From an uncultured Mucilaginibacter sp. (GTDB taxonomy: Bacteria > Bacteroidota > Bacteroidia > Sphingobacteriales > Sphingobacteriaceae), in assembly GCF_913773635.1 (NCBI RefSeq), contig NZ_CAJYGQ010000008.1, positions 279,086 through 343,085 of the forward strand: a stretch of DNA of 64,000 nt. Reading direction: 5' to 3'. This document shows, piece after piece, positions 20,152 through 30,254 of this stretch; the first letter of the stretch is position 1, and the number at the start of each line of letters is the position of its first letter. The translations under genes were made by a program, and so were the position numbers. The notes beneath the pieces were generated by a model that had not been told where the DNA came from, ran no database searches, and worked only from the letters and a program-made list of their open reading frames with translations.

Positions 20152-21426
20152 ATGAATATCCTGATCATTGGTTCGGGCGGCCGCGAGAGCGCTTTTGCCT
20201 GGAAACTATCACAAAGTACATTGTGTGAGCAGCTTTACATAGCTCCGGGCAATGCTGGTACCGGCCAATACGGCATCAACGTTAATTTAAAAGTTACCGA
20301 CTTTGAAGGCATCAAAGCTCTTGTGCTCGAAAAAGGTATAAATATGGTTTTGGTTGGACCGGAAGAGCCATTGGTAAAAGGTATTCACGATTTCTTTTTG
20401 GCCGATGAACAATTGATGAATGTACCTGTAATTGGTCCGCAGCAAGAAGGCGCTCAACTAGAAGGCAGCAAAGATTTTTCAAAGCAGTTTATGCAACGCC
20501 ATAACATTCCAACAGCTGCATCGCGCACTTTTACGCGCGATACATTGCAAGACGGCCTGGAATACCTGGCTACCCAGGGTTTGCCCATTGTTTTGAAGGC
20601 TGATGGTTTAGCTGCCGGAAAAGGCGTGCTCATTTGCACCACCTTACAGGAAGCACAACAGGAACTGGTTGAAATGCTTAACGAAGCTAAATTTGGTGAT
20701 GCCAGTTCGAAAGTAGTGATAGAACAATTTTTGCAAGGGATCGAGCTTTCGGTATTTGTTTTAACTGATGGCAACAGCTACAAAATATTACCCTCTGCCA
20801 AAGACTATAAACGTATTGGCGAAGGCGACACGGGCTTAAACACCGGAGGTATGGGGTCGGTATCACCAGTACCATTTGCCGATGAGGATTTTTTAAGCAA
20901 AGTAGAGCAGCGCATTGTAATACCAACCGTTGAAGGTTTAAAAGCTGAAGGCATTCCATACAAAGGCTTTATTTTTATAGGCCTGATGAACTGCGATGGT
21001 GAGCCTTATACTATTGAATACAACTGCCGCATGGGCGACCCTGAAACCGAAAGCGTATTACCGCGCATTGAATCAGACTTGGTTGATTTACTTTTAGGCG
21101 TTGCCGAAGAAAACCTGATTGAAAAACAATTTACAATATCATCTAAGGTAGCAGCTACCGTAATGTGCGTAGCAGGCGGCTACCCCGGTGAGTACCTTAA
21201 AAACAAAGTAATGAGCGGCCTTGAAAACATCCGTGGCTCCATTGCTTTTCATGCCGGTACCGGTATGCAGGGCGATGACGTTATTACCACAGGTGGCCGT
21301 GTTATTGCCGTAACCTCATTACAGGACGATATGTTTACGGCCCTGCAACAAGCAACCCTTGACGCCAGCCGCATTTACTATGATGGTAAATACTTTAGAA
21401 AAGACATAGGCTTTGACTTAATATAA
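20152..21426 (+). CDS. purD: Phosphoribosylamine-glycine ligase (GAR synthetase)
   Basis: PurD joins 5-phosphoribosylamine and glycine with ATP, the second step of purine synthesis. The 424 residues show the N-terminal GSGGRESAFAWKL motif, the ATP-grasp core (VLKADGLAAGKGVLIC, about 145-160; DYKRIGEGDTGLNTGGMGSVSPVP, about 220-245) and the metal-binding EYNCRMGDPETES. Length matches the single-domain bacterial enzyme. It is monocistronic with a strong terminator. There are no unusual residues. Confidence 0.97.
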   Translation: MNILIIGSGGRESAFAWKLSQSTLCEQLYIAPGNAGTGQYGINVNLKVTDFEGIKALVLEKGINMVLVGPEEPLVKGIHDFFLADEQLMNVPVIGPQQEGAQLEGSKDFSKQFMQRHNIPTAASRTFTRDTLQDGLEYLATQGLPIVLKADGLAAGKGVLICTTLQEAQQELVEMLNEAKFGDASSKVVIEQFLQGIELSVFVLTDGNSYKILPSAKDYKRIGEGDTGLNTGGMGSVSPVPFADEDFLSKVEQRIVIPTVEGLKAEGIPYKGFIFIGLMNCDGEPYTIEYNCRMGDPETESVLPRIESDLVDLLLGVAEENLIEKQFTISSKVAATVMCVAGGYPGEYLKNKVMSGLENIRGSIAFHAGTGMQGDDVITTGGRVIAVTSLQDDMFTALQQATLDASRIYYDGKYFRKDIGFDLI

Positions 21427-21440
21427 TATTAGCGCCAAAA

Positions 21441-21480
21441 ATAAAAATGCCACATAACTGAATGTATGTGGCATTTTTAT
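21441..21480. terminator. Terminator after purD
   Basis: Perfect 16-bp arms (ATAAAAATGCCACATA and its complement) surround an 8-base loop, with T-rich and A-rich ends that allow action on both strands. Confidence 0.93.
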
Positions 21481-21705
21481 TTCAGAATTGTTGCTGTAAC
21501 ATCTCAACAATTTATATAGCTTTAAACCCGTATTTGGTAATGTGTTACACCAAGCATGTTAGCTGGTTTCAGGCACATAACAGCACTGACCAAGTTCTCC
21601 CTAGTGATGTTGATATATTACAACGTATAACGAACATTTACAAGCTTCGGCACCCTAATTTTTTCCAGGAAAATTCAGCTCTTTTCAATACAATAAACCT
21701 GTTCA

Positions 21706-22164
21706 CTACATATGGGTATTTGGAGAATCATTTGCATCAACTAAACTTTCGCCAAATTCAATAAATACTCTTTGGGAAGCAGGCATCAAGTTCTTCAAAA
21801 CGTCATCTTTTTCGCCTTCTTTTATAATCTTATCTATTTTGTTAGCATCTGTATAGTAAAACACATACGTTTCATCATAGGTATCGGTTATAGCTTCATC
21901 CTCGTACATTTTAACTTCAAAATCAACTTTGATGCTTCCACTTTGCCTGTTAACCGCTTTAGATGAGTAACTCATAGCGCAGCCAGATCCGCAACTTATG
22001 ACAATAGATTGCCTTACATTGGCCACCGGTTTATCTACAGCCTTTTTTTGCTTCATCTCTGTACTACCTTGCCCGATAGTTTTTTTATTTGAATGAGGTG
22101 TTTTATTCTCGCAACCAACTATCAATAAGGCTGAAGCAATTAAAAGGCTATTTCTTACTTGCAT
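21706..22164 (-). CDS. Uncharacterised lipoprotein
   Basis: The 152-residue protein has a lipoprotein signal (LLIVGC) followed by a Lys/Thr-rich tether. The mature region has a CGSGCAMSYSSK motif with two closely spaced Cys, a charged beta-rich middle (VDFEVKMYEDEAITDTYDE) and a C-terminal helix (DANKIDKIIKEGEKDDVLKN). I do not recognise the family. It is a single gene convergent with purD. The stretch 21481-21705 between them holds nothing I can support. Confidence 0.75.
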   Translation of the reverse strand: MQVRNSLLIASALLIVGCENKTPHSNKKTIGQGSTEMKQKKAVDKPVANVRQSIVISCGSGCAMSYSSKAVNRQSGSIKVDFEVKMYEDEAITDTYDETYVFYYTDANKIDKIIKEGEKDDVLKNLMPASQRVFIEFGESLVDANDSPNTHM

Positions 22165-22263
22165 CTTTAAGTTTACAAGTTATCAATTCGGTAATCTATT
22201 TGTTTTAAATAAGGTGACTGAACAAGGATTATACAGCACAGATGACGATGTATGTTTTGAGGC

Positions 22264-22299
22264 AAAAAAAAAGGCAAATCAATTGTTATTTGATTTGCC
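22264..22299 (-). terminator. Terminator of the tRNA-Met gene
   Basis: On the reverse strand a 10-bp stem (GGCAAATCAA/TTGATTTGCC) with a 7-base loop is followed by nine T residues, 8 bp past the tRNA 3' end. Confidence 0.9.
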
Positions 22300-22307
22300 C
22301 TAAATAG

Positions 22308-22381
22308 TAGCGGGGAGCAGGATCGAACTGCCGACCTTAGGGTTATGAATCCTACGCTCTAACCATCTGAGCTACCCCGCC
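22308..22381 (-). tRNA. tRNA-Met (anticodon CAT)
   Basis: The cloverleaf on the reverse strand has acceptor GGCGGGG/CCCCGCT with discriminator A. The D arm is GCTC...GAGC with AGATGGTTA, the anticodon loop is TTCATAA (CAT), and the T arm is GGCAG-TTCGATC-CTGCT. The gene is 74 nt long without an encoded CCA. The last anticodon-stem pair (A-C) and the first acceptor pair (G-T) are non-Watson-Crick. An elongator Met identity is most likely; a lysidine-modified Ile-CAT tRNA cannot be excluded by eye. Confidence 0.93.
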
Positions 22382-22518
22382 GTATAAGTTCCTGTTTAAG
22401 TATCCGCTGTAACAGCGTTCCCTAAAAAGGTTTGCAAATATAGGATAATTTACTTTTCTTTAGAAAAAATGTTTAACATTTACACAACAGCCGGCAAAAC
22501 CCTCTGTAAACCTGATAT

Positions 22519-22899
22519 ATGTCCGATAAAAAAAAGTTCAACCTGGAGTATGAGATTAAATCATCTCCGCGCATTTTATATAGTTTTATAAGTGAAGCCA
22601 ATGGGCTTAATCAATGGTTTGCCGATAAAGTTGTATACCGCGATCAAACTTATACCTTCACATGGGATGATGAAGAGCAAAAGGCCAAGCTACTGGCATC
22701 AAAAGAAAATAAGTTTGTACGCTTTAGGTGGCTTGATGATGAGCCGCAATATTATTTTGAGATGGAGATTGTGCAGGACGAACTCACCAATGATGTTGCC
22801 CTGAATATTACCGATTTTGCTACTGAAGATACAATTACCGAGCGCAAGCTGATTTGGGATAATCAAATTGATTATCTGTTTGGCGTAATTGGAGCGTAA
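22519..22899 (+). CDS. START-like (SRPBCC-fold) protein
   Basis: The 126-residue cytosolic protein has the order of an AHSA1/START-like domain: a leading strand FNLEYEIKSSPRILYSFISEANGLNQWFADKV, central beta strands (YTFTWDDEEQKAKLL, VRFRWLDDEPQYYFEMEI), then the C-terminal helix (KLIWDNQIDYLFGVIGA). This matches the Bacteroidota 'START-like domain' family. The fold binds hydrophobic ligands, but no ligand is known here. It precedes the LptF/G permease, which has its own promoter. Confidence 0.85.
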   Translation: MSDKKKFNLEYEIKSSPRILYSFISEANGLNQWFADKVVYRDQTYTFTWDDEEQKAKLLASKENKFVRFRWLDDEPQYYFEMEIVQDELTNDVALNITDFATEDTITERKLIWDNQIDYLFGVIGA

Positions 22900-22975
22900 A
22901 GCTATCATTCAACAACAGCCAATAACCCATATAATATTCATGCAACGTAACCGTTTAAGGTTCTCAGCAGCGCTG

Positions 22976-23006
22976 TTGGGTTCAATAACGTATTTACGTA
23001 ACTTTG
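22976..23006 (+). promoter_or_regulatory. lptF promoter abutting the start codon
   Basis: TTG (22976-22978), 20 bases, TAACTTTG (22999-23006), 4 bases, then GTG at 23011. Both boxes match the Bacteroidota consensus exactly. The expected transcription start falls on or next to the start codon. Confidence 0.8.
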
Positions 23007-23010
23007 CTTA

Positions 23011-24429
23011 GTGAAAAAGATACACCTCTTAATTTTAAAGTCGTTTATAAGGCCGTTTGTTGTTACCTTTTTCATTGTGATGTTTGTGTTGCTGATGTTG
23101 TTTTTGTTTAAATACATTGACGACCTCATTGGGAAAGGCTTTCAATGGTACATCATTTTAGAGCTGATGATGTATGCGTCCATGACCAACGTGGCCATGG
23201 CCCTGCCTTTATCTATCCTGCTATCTTCTATTATGACGTATGGCAGCCTCGGCGAAAACTATGAGCTGGTGGCTATTAAATCAGCAGGTATATCGTTGGG
23301 CCGTGCCATGTACCCTATGATGATAGTAGTGACCATGCTAAGCATAGGCGCATTTTTGTTTTCTGACTACATGCTGCCTATTGCCAATTTTAAATACTAC
23401 TCGCTGTTGTATGATGTGCGTCAGCAAAAAACTGCGTTCTTGATATCTGAGGGTGTATTTAATAACAGCTTCCCGGGCTACTCTATACGTGTAAAAAAGA
23501 AAGATGCCGACGGGCAAACCCTGCACGATGTTATGATGTACAAAAAGGAGGAGAACTCAGATAACCTCAGTGTACTTTTTGCAAAGGAAGGTGTTATGTA
23601 CCGTACACCTGATGATTTATTCTTGGTGGTAAAGTTCAAAAACGGTGTACAGTATATTGAAGAAAAAGGTAAAAACAGCTTTAATCCAAGGCAGCAATTT
23701 ACTCGCCGACGCTTTGCATCTACCGAGCAAAAGTTTGACCTTTCGGGTTTCAAAATGAAGCGTACTGATGCCAGTGAATGGCGCTCTACCATACAAATGA
23801 TGAATTTGAAGCAGCTTACCCTGTCGCAGGATTCGGTGGTGAAAACGCTTGCCAAATCAACCAGCAGCAACATGAGTATGATGGCGCCTTACCTAAAGTA
23901 CTTCACCATGCTGCATAAGGCACCCAAAGACGGAAACTTAAAGCCTATGCCTGCGGTTGAGCTGAAGGGCAAAGAGCTTGAAAGTGCGCTTCCACAAGCG
24001 CAGAGCGAGGCACAGTCATTAAGGGAAATGCTGCGACCTATGGCCGAGCGTTATGCCGAGGAGTCAAAAACCGTACGCAAATACTCTATTGAGTATCAAA
24101 AGAAGTTTACGCTATCGGCAGCGTGCCTTGCATTATTTTTAATAGGTGCGCCGCTTGGCGCCATTATACGTAAGGGTGGCTTGGGTTTACCTGTTGTGGT
24201 ATCAGTAATATTCTTTCTGTTGTATTACATCATAGCAACCATAGGCGAAAAATCGGCCAAAGAAGGTAGCATCTCACCAGCAATGGGTATGTGGGCAGCC
24301 ATCATCATTCTTACACCAATAGGCCTGTTTTTATCATATAAAGCTGCTAATGATTCGGTACTTTTTGACACCGAGGCTTACAAGAGGTTTTTCAATAAGT
24401 TATTTAAACGCAAGGCAGTACAAGCTTAA
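23011..24429 (+). CDS. lptF: LptF/LptG family permease (lipopolysaccharide export)
   Basis: YjgP/YjgQ-family permeases form the LptB2FG transporter, which extracts LPS from the inner membrane. The 472-residue protein has three N-terminal helices (about 12-35, 55-80, 98-120), a periplasmic beta-jellyroll region (about 125-340) and three C-terminal helices (about 365-455), as in the family. The start is GTG at 23011, supported by the promoter directly upstream and by the basic first residues (KKIHLLILKSFIRPF). Only one permease gene is present here, so its partner must lie elsewhere. F or G identity is not resolved. Confidence 0.9.
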   Translation: MKKIHLLILKSFIRPFVVTFFIVMFVLLMLFLFKYIDDLIGKGFQWYIILELMMYASMTNVAMALPLSILLSSIMTYGSLGENYELVAIKSAGISLGRAMYPMMIVVTMLSIGAFLFSDYMLPIANFKYYSLLYDVRQQKTAFLISEGVFNNSFPGYSIRVKKKDADGQTLHDVMMYKKEENSDNLSVLFAKEGVMYRTPDDLFLVVKFKNGVQYIEEKGKNSFNPRQQFTRRRFASTEQKFDLSGFKMKRTDASEWRSTIQMMNLKQLTLSQDSVVKTLAKSTSSNMSMMAPYLKYFTMLHKAPKDGNLKPMPAVELKGKELESALPQAQSEAQSLREMLRPMAERYAEESKTVRKYSIEYQKKFTLSAACLALFLIGAPLGAIIRKGGLGLPVVVSVIFFLLYYIIATIGEKSAKEGSISPAMGMWAAIIILTPIGLFLSYKAANDSVLFDTEAYKRFFNKLFKRKAVQA

Positions 24430-24455
24430 TTGTGTTGATTTTACACAACGCCGAC

Positions 24456-24485
24456 TTGTTTGCCCTAACATATAATGTAACTTTG
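24456..24485 (+). promoter_or_regulatory. ribBA promoter
   Basis: TTG (24456-24458), 19 bases, TAACTTTG (24478-24485), matching both consensus boxes. The leader to ATG is about 50 bases, too short for an FMN riboswitch. Confidence 0.75.
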
Positions 24486-24541
24486 TTTACATAAGAGTTA
24501 ACGGCCGATGCTATTTACCGGCCGCTAACCAACAACCAACC

Positions 24542-25747
24542 ATGCTAAATACGATACCTGAAGCTATTGAAGCTATAAGAGCCGGTAAAATGATCATTGT
24601 TGTAGACGATGACGACCGTGAAAACGAAGGTGACTTTTTAATTGCCACCCGCCACGCTACCCCCGAAGCCATAAACTTTATGGCTAAACACGGCAGGGGC
24701 TTAATTTGTGCCCCTATCACTCAGCAGCGCGCTAAAGAACTTGAACTTGAACCAATGGTTCATCACAATACGGCCACCCTCGAAACCAGCTTTACCGTTT
24801 CGGTTGACTTGCTTGGGCATGGCTGCACAACAGGCATATCGGCGTCTGACCGTTCAAAAACCAGCTTAGCGCTAATTGATCCTGCTACCAAGCCTGCTGA
24901 TTTGGGCAGACCCGGACACGTGTTTCCGTTAATTGCCAAAGATGGCGGCGTATTACGCAGAGCCGGACATACCGAAGCTGCTATTGATTTACCGGTAATG
25001 GCCGGCCTTGAACCTGCAGGCGTTATTTGCGAGGTAATGAAGGATGATGGCGAAATGGCTCGCCTTCCTGATTTACTTATAATGGCGAAAGAGCATAATT
25101 TGGTTATCATCTCAATTAAAGACCTTATTGCCTACCGTTTACACACCGAAAGCTTAATTGAGCGCGAAGTAGCGGTGAAAATGCCAACACAATGGGGCGA
25201 TTTTGAAATGATTGCCTACACGCAAAAGGACACCGGCGAACATCACCTGGCTTTAATTAAGGGCAATTGGGAGCCAGAGGAGCCTGTGCTTGTACGTGTA
25301 CACAGCTCATGCGTAACCGGCGATATTTTTGGTTCATGCCGTTGTGATTGTGGCCCGCAGTTGCATAAAGCAATGGAGATTGTTAGCGAGGAAGGCAAAG
25401 GCGTTATTGTTTACATGAACCAGGAAGGCCGTGGAATTGGCCTTATCAACAAATTAAAAGCCTATCAATTGCAGGAAAGCGGCTTGGATACCGTTGAAGC
25501 CAACATACAATTAGGCTTCAAAATGGATCAGCGTGATTATGGTATAGGTGCACAAATAATACGTGATTTAGGTATTACTAAAATGCGCTTAATGAGCAAT
25601 AACCCTAAGAAGCGTACAGGCTTAATGGGCTACGGGCTTGAAGTTGTGGAAACGGTTCCGATTGAAATTACGCCTAATCCGCATAATGAAGCGTACCTGC
25701 TTACTAAACGCGATAAAATGGAGCACTCCATTCTGAAAAATCATTGA
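24542..25747 (+). CDS. ribBA: Bifunctional 3,4-DHBP synthase / GTP cyclohydrolase II
   Basis: The protein starts both branches of riboflavin synthesis. Residues of about 1-200 form the RibB domain, with [15 protein letters not shown] (metal-binding acidic cluster) and GHTEAAIDL. Residues of about 205-400 form the RibA domain, with the zinc site [33 protein letters not shown] and [13 protein letters not shown]. At 401 residues it has the usual fused length, and both active sites look complete. It is monocistronic, with its own promoter and terminator. Confidence 0.97.
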   Translation: MLNTIPEAIEAIRAGKMIIVVDDDDRENEGDFLIATRHATPEAINFMAKHGRGLICAPITQQRAKELELEPMVHHNTATLETSFTVSVDLLGHGCTTGISASDRSKTSLALIDPATKPADLGRPGHVFPLIAKDGGVLRRAGHTEAAIDLPVMAGLEPAGVICEVMKDDGEMARLPDLLIMAKEHNLVIISIKDLIAYRLHTESLIEREVAVKMPTQWGDFEMIAYTQKDTGEHHLALIKGNWEPEEPVLVRVHSSCVTGDIFGSCRCDCGPQLHKAMEIVSEEGKGVIVYMNQEGRGIGLINKLKAYQLQESGLDTVEANIQLGFKMDQRDYGIGAQIIRDLGITKMRLMSNNPKKRTGLMGYGLEVVETVPIEITPNPHNEAYLLTKRDKMEHSILKNH

Positions 25748-25761
25748 TAATAAGACATCAT

Positions 25762-25795
25762 AAAAAAAGTCATCCGGTAGCGGATGACTTTTTTT
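25762..25795. terminator. Bidirectional terminator between ribBA and tamB
   Basis: An A7-GTCATCCG / CGGATGAC-T7 hairpin with a 4-base loop lies between two converging genes. Confidence 0.95.
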
Positions 25796-25814
25796 GTTTA
25801 CTTTATATCTATAC

Positions 25815-28800
25815 TTACTCTTTATCCTCGTCCTGTTCATCTATAATTACCGGCGTAAAAGAACTATTATCTGCCGGTTGAGAAGTGGTTCTCCTCCCCC
25901 GCCTGAAAAGGTTTCTGAAAAACTCACCAAACGTATCAAAATCGCGCTGGTAAATTAAACCTAAACCATTTACATATTGAGGGCGATACTCGGTTGTTAA
26001 TGTGTTAAGCGTGGTAGTGTTTAACGTACGATATGAAAAGCGGGCACGCAATTGCCCATCCGGACGTATCAGATACTCCGCGTTAAAATCGGCGGTGAGG
26101 TTTCTTGAATTAAACAGGTTAGATGAGTTATTGCTGAATAAATCATTACTTCCGTTAACGTTATAAATACTTCCGTTGAGCAACACCCGATCTTTAAATA
26201 GCCGTAATGAGGCACTTGCATCATTTTGCGACCGTATATTTAAATCAAGGCTACGGAAGTTGGTAGACTGCGCTATGTAGCTGTTCAGCTTATTAAAAAA
26301 GAACTCACTTGCAGCAGTACTTGCAGTGGTTAACACCTGCTGATTAATATTTGAGCCCGTGCCCGGCGCAAACTGCCGCCTTACAATTAAGCTTAGCGCC
26401 TGCTGGTTACGGTTATTTACATCAGACAGGTAGGTTGCCATGTCATCCTTTATTGATGCATTAAGCGGGAAGGTAAAGTCAAAATCGATAGTGGGCTGTA
26501 ACAGCGTTCTTGATAAAATGAGCTGTGCCTGCACAAGTTCCTGACGTGTACCCTGCGGAGATTGGAGCCCCGCTGCTGCATAAAGGTTAGCAATGTTAGT
26601 ACGCAGCTCATAGGTGGCCTTAAGGTTAATTTCGGCGTTTGATGGATTACCCGTCCAGCGCAGCGTACCTCCCTGGTTTACCTGGAAATTTTTACTGATA
26701 AAGTTTTTAGCTGTAAATTCAAACTTACCTGATGATATTAAGAAGTCACCACGCATTTCAAAATCGCCCAGGCTGTTTATGTTAAGCTTTAGTCCGTTAG
26801 CCACACCGCGCCCCTCAAGTAAGCCCAGGTCGGTGGTTATGCGTACCACCGTTTTTTCATCAGCCGAAAGATCAAAGTTCAAAGTTACACCCTTAAATGC
26901 ATTAGCTGTACTTATTACCTTAGTGGAGTCTTTATGACTTACAAAACGTATAAAATCATATTCGTTGGCAGTGGCCGATGTATTAAGCGGAATATTAAAC
27001 ACGGTACCATCACCTGTTTTGGCCTTAATGTCAATCCTCATATTATCAATAGGGCCCGAAAAGCTGAAATCGCCGCTACCAAAAGCTGTACCGTAATAAA
27101 GCCTGTTATCGCGGAAGGTGGTGTTCAGCGCCATAAGGTTATTGGCACTTACCTTAATATCAAGCAACGGATTGGCAAAGTCAGACAAATCTATTTTACC
27201 GTTGGCAATACCCTTACCACCACGCGGATCGGTTATTCGCATATCATCAATTTTGATGATGCTGTTCTCAACCGTTAACTTATCATTTATGGTATAAGGT
27301 ACTTTTAAGTAATCAACGGTTACACCGGTATTGGCTAGGGTAATTGATCCGTTTAGTTTAGGGTTTGATGACCGCCCTGTAAGTTTCATATTGGCAGATA
27401 TTGTTCCCTTTACGTTTGATACCAAGTTTTTAATAAACGGAGCAAAAATGATAGCCTCGGTTTGATCCATGCGTACATCAAAGTCGAGGTTATCTCCCTC
27501 GCCTTTATCAAAGTAATAGGCACCTGCAATATTTAAGGTCTCTAAGCCACGGTTTAATATATTCAGTTTAGCATTGGCTCGTTTTTGATCATTATCAAGG
27601 TCAGAAGCAATTTTAACGTCACCTACATAGGTTTGGTTCATTGTTAATGAGTCAACCCGTAAATTAGCATCAACGCCTGGTTGCTTTAAAATTGAGCTCA
27701 GATTTACCTCACCGTTTAAAGCCCCATGTAAAACCACCCCGGCCGATTTGGTAAGCTGGTTGAGCGTTGCCATACTGAATTTGTCAAAGGCAACCTTTAG
27801 CTTATCCTCCGGCTTGTCTGATATAAATCCGTCAATGCGTACGTGCTGCTCGCCGTTGGTGAGTTCAAAATCTTCAATATCGGTTTTACCATTCAGGAGT
27901 CTTATACGCACCTGTTCGGTTAACTTCCATGACTGCCGCTCTAAGATAACTTCCGATGGCAGCAACTTGAGCTTAGCCGTGGTGTCTCGGCCAAATTCAA
28001 CCAGGCCGTACAAGTCTAATTGGTTTGTAGCATTTTTATCAGATAGCTTTACGTTAAAATTTAGACTATCGCGCTGCAGGAAGTTTGTGATGTTTATGTC
28101 CTTAATGTAAAGACTGTCGGTAATATCAACCTTACTTAATGAAAGGTTGAGTGTAAGTAAACTATCAGCGGTGCTTTCATCCACAATGAAATCATGAAAC
28201 ACCATTTTGCCGTACTTAACAGTTTTTATAAGCCCGCTGAGCGTAGCGGTCCTATCGGCCGAATTAAAGCGCCCAACGAAGGTGCCACCGTCCGGAATTT
28301 TTAAGTCGGGCATAAAAATTAACAGCAACGGATCAAGATTTTTAAGATTAAGCCTGAAATCGAAATTTTGCGGGCCTGGTGTATATATCTTGGTTTTTAA
28401 CGACGGTATGTATTTTTTAGCTATTGATTTAAAATAAGACGGAAGTGTAGCCAGGTCATAGCGTCCTTTTATACTGCCATCGGCCAGGTCAGACCGTAAG
28501 CTTATTAACCTGTTATCACCCAGGCCTTCGGCATTAAGCCTTAAAGTGTCAATAACATAATTATCATTTGGCGTAGTTATACGTACAGGATTCATTTGCA
28601 CAAAGCCCTGCAAATTATTTATGTTATCGCCCCAAAAGTTAGTTTTAACATCGGCACTAACGGTAAGGGTATCTTTTACAAACCGCAGTTTGTTTAAGTG
28701 TGCATCGCGCAGGGTAGCCGCAAAAGCGTAGCGCGGCATTTGCGAATTCAGGTTTACGCTGCCGTTAAGGTTAAGCTTAATGTTCCTGTCGTTAATTTTG

Positions 28801-30254
28801 ATTTTTGCTTTAGCCAGCTGATTTTTAAAGCTACCATCAATATCAATGTTGCGGTAAGTATAGCCATCATAATCAAAGTACTTTACTTGGGCATCTAAAA
28901 TGGTATTCAGGTTTTTAATATCATCGCCCTTACCATCAACTTTTGCGCTAAGCGTTGTACGGCCGAGGCTTTTGTTATCAAGCAAGGTTTGCAAATTAAA
29001 GTTAGTGGCAGCTATTGTGCCTTTGTAAGCAGGCGTCCCCTTTGCATCAAATTTTAAGTTGATGTTTGGATCGAGCCGGCCAAGCAAGGTTTTAAACGTG
29101 CCGGCAATATTAAGGTTGTTTTGAGTACCTGTTAGCTTACCGGTATAGCTGATGTTACCGAATTTGCTGAAAATATCGGGCACCCGCAGGTTAGGCTTAC
29201 CTGTAAAATGAGAATAAAGGTAATCCAGATCTTTTTTATTAGAAGCCAACTGATTAAAGTTGAGCGCGAGGTAGGTTTTTTCCCAATCGGGCAGTCCCTT
29301 TAAGTTAAAGTTGCCCCTTATATAGGTAGCCTGGCCGGCAGTTACCGTTAAATTACGTGCCTTTATATCGTTCACCAAACCACTGGCGCGCCCGCTTAAA
29401 CCCAGCTCAAAATTTGTTTTATCGAGCGAAGGTGTAAAGTATGCAATATCTTTTGACGATAGATGTGAATCTTTAATGTCAGCATCCATGCGAACTTTGT
29501 TTACAAAGTCGCTGAAATCTGAAAAAGATTTAAACCGCATTCTGAAGTAATCTTTCAGGTGTGAGTAGGGTGTAACCAATTGCAGGTTTTGCAATAAAAT
29601 TTGGTTAGTGTCTACGCGGGCGTTAACCGTAAGATTCTTTAATACAAAGCCACTGCGCTCTTCATGCAATGTAAGGTTTTGTACATTACCTTTAAATAAG
29701 TGGTTTTTTAAATCCATTCCGGTAACCACTGTACTGAAGCGGTTCACAGCCAAGTCCTCAAAGTTTACTACGCCCGGAGTGATAATGGTATCGAGGTAGT
29801 TTTTATATCTGAACCGAAAATTGTTGATAACAATACGGCCAAAGTTAAGCGTCCATGGTTTACTTACTTTCTTAACTGTATCAGGCTTGCCACTAAAATA
29901 ATCGATAACAAAATCGAGATTGGTGGTACTATCTTTCAGCTGCTTAAGTTTAAACGAACCATTATCAAGCTGAATATGCTCAAAATTAAGCTCACGGCGC
30001 TTAATGCTGTTAAAAACCGAAAAACCTGTTAACTCAACCGTTAAACGCGGAGTTTTAAGCAAGGTGTCCTGCTGTTTGTCGAGCACGTAAAACCCCTCAA
30101 GCACTACTGATGAAAACGGCTTAACGTAAAGGCTTTTAACATCAACCTTTGTGTGTAGTTCTTCTGATAAATACTTGGTAGCCTTTTTGGCTGCCCATGT
30201 TTGTACCGGCTTTAATTGAAACAGTAATAACACTACACTGACAATGAGCAGCAC
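25815..30254 (-). CDS. tamB: TamB-like translocation/assembly module protein (DUF490)
   Basis: TamB-like proteins bridge the inner and outer membranes and aid envelope assembly or lipid transport. The 1479 residues comprise an N-terminal membrane anchor, a very long beta-rich AsmA/TamB-type groove (repeated amphipathic strands and phrases such as 'LNLNGSVNLNS'), and the C-terminal DUF490 region (NLKATYELRTNIANLY, TRQELVQAQLILS). The first standard start codon is GTG at 30254, but the frame stays open about 18 codons upstream. That extension encodes Lys-rich residues (KIIKKILKIT), which a TamB anchor normally carries. The only candidates there are non-standard codons such as ATT at 30299. The gene is divergent from tsaD. 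Confidence 0.92.
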   Translation of the reverse strand: MLLIVSVVLLLFQLKPVQTWAAKKATKYLSEELHTKVDVKSLYVKPFSSVVLEGFYVLDKQQDTLLKTPRLTVELTGFSVFNSIKRRELNFEHIQLDNGSFKLKQLKDSTTNLDFVIDYFSGKPDTVKKVSKPWTLNFGRIVINNFRFRYKNYLDTIITPGVVNFEDLAVNRFSTVVTGMDLKNHLFKGNVQNLTLHEERSGFVLKNLTVNARVDTNQILLQNLQLVTPYSHLKDYFRMRFKSFSDFSDFVNKVRMDADIKDSHLSSKDIAYFTPSLDKTNFELGLSGRASGLVNDIKARNLTVTAGQATYIRGNFNLKGLPDWEKTYLALNFNQLASNKKDLDYLYSHFTGKPNLRVPDIFSKFGNISYTGKLTGTQNNLNIAGTFKTLLGRLDPNINLKFDAKGTPAYKGTIAATNFNLQTLLDNKSLGRTTLSAKVDGKGDDIKNLNTILDAQVKYFDYDGYTYRNIDIDGSFKNQLAKAKIKINDRNIKLNLNGSVNLNSQMPRYAFAATLRDAHLNKLRFVKDTLTVSADVKTNFWGDNINNLQGFVQMNPVRITTPNDNYVIDTLRLNAEGLGDNRLISLRSDLADGSIKGRYDLATLPSYFKSIAKKYIPSLKTKIYTPGPQNFDFRLNLKNLDPLLLIFMPDLKIPDGGTFVGRFNSADRTATLSGLIKTVKYGKMVFHDFIVDESTADSLLTLNLSLSKVDITDSLYIKDINITNFLQRDSLNFNVKLSDKNATNQLDLYGLVEFGRDTTAKLKLLPSEVILERQSWKLTEQVRIRLLNGKTDIEDFELTNGEQHVRIDGFISDKPEDKLKVAFDKFSMATLNQLTKSAGVVLHGALNGEVNLSSILKQPGVDANLRVDSLTMNQTYVGDVKIASDLDNDQKRANAKLNILNRGLETLNIAGAYYFDKGEGDNLDFDVRMDQTEAIIFAPFIKNLVSNVKGTISANMKLTGRSSNPKLNGSITLANTGVTVDYLKVPYTINDKLTVENSIIKIDDMRITDPRGGKGIANGKIDLSDFANPLLDIKVSANNLMALNTTFRDNRLYYGTAFGSGDFSFSGPIDNMRIDIKAKTGDGTVFNIPLNTSATANEYDFIRFVSHKDSTKVISTANAFKGVTLNFDLSADEKTVVRITTDLGLLEGRGVANGLKLNINSLGDFEMRGDFLISSGKFEFTAKNFISKNFQVNQGGTLRWTGNPSNAEINLKATYELRTNIANLYAAAGLQSPQGTRQELVQAQLILSRTLLQPTIDFDFTFPLNASIKDDMATYLSDVNNRNQQALSLIVRRQFAPGTGSNINQQVLTTASTAASEFFFNKLNSYIAQSTNFRSLDLNIRSQNDASASLRLFKDRVLLNGSIYNVNGSNDLFSNNSSNLFNSRNLTADFNAEYLIRPDGQLRARFSYRTLNTTTLNTLTTEYRPQYVNGLGLIYQRDFDTFGEFFRNLFRRGRRTTSQPADNSSFTPVIIDEQDEDKE

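Noticed and set aside
21462..21764. Plus-strand 100-residue ORF after purD
   Set aside because: It begins inside the purD terminator and overlaps a clear lipoprotein gene on the other strand.
24430..24541. FMN riboswitch before ribBA
   Set aside because: The leader after the promoter is only about 50 bases and has no RFN-type conserved core.
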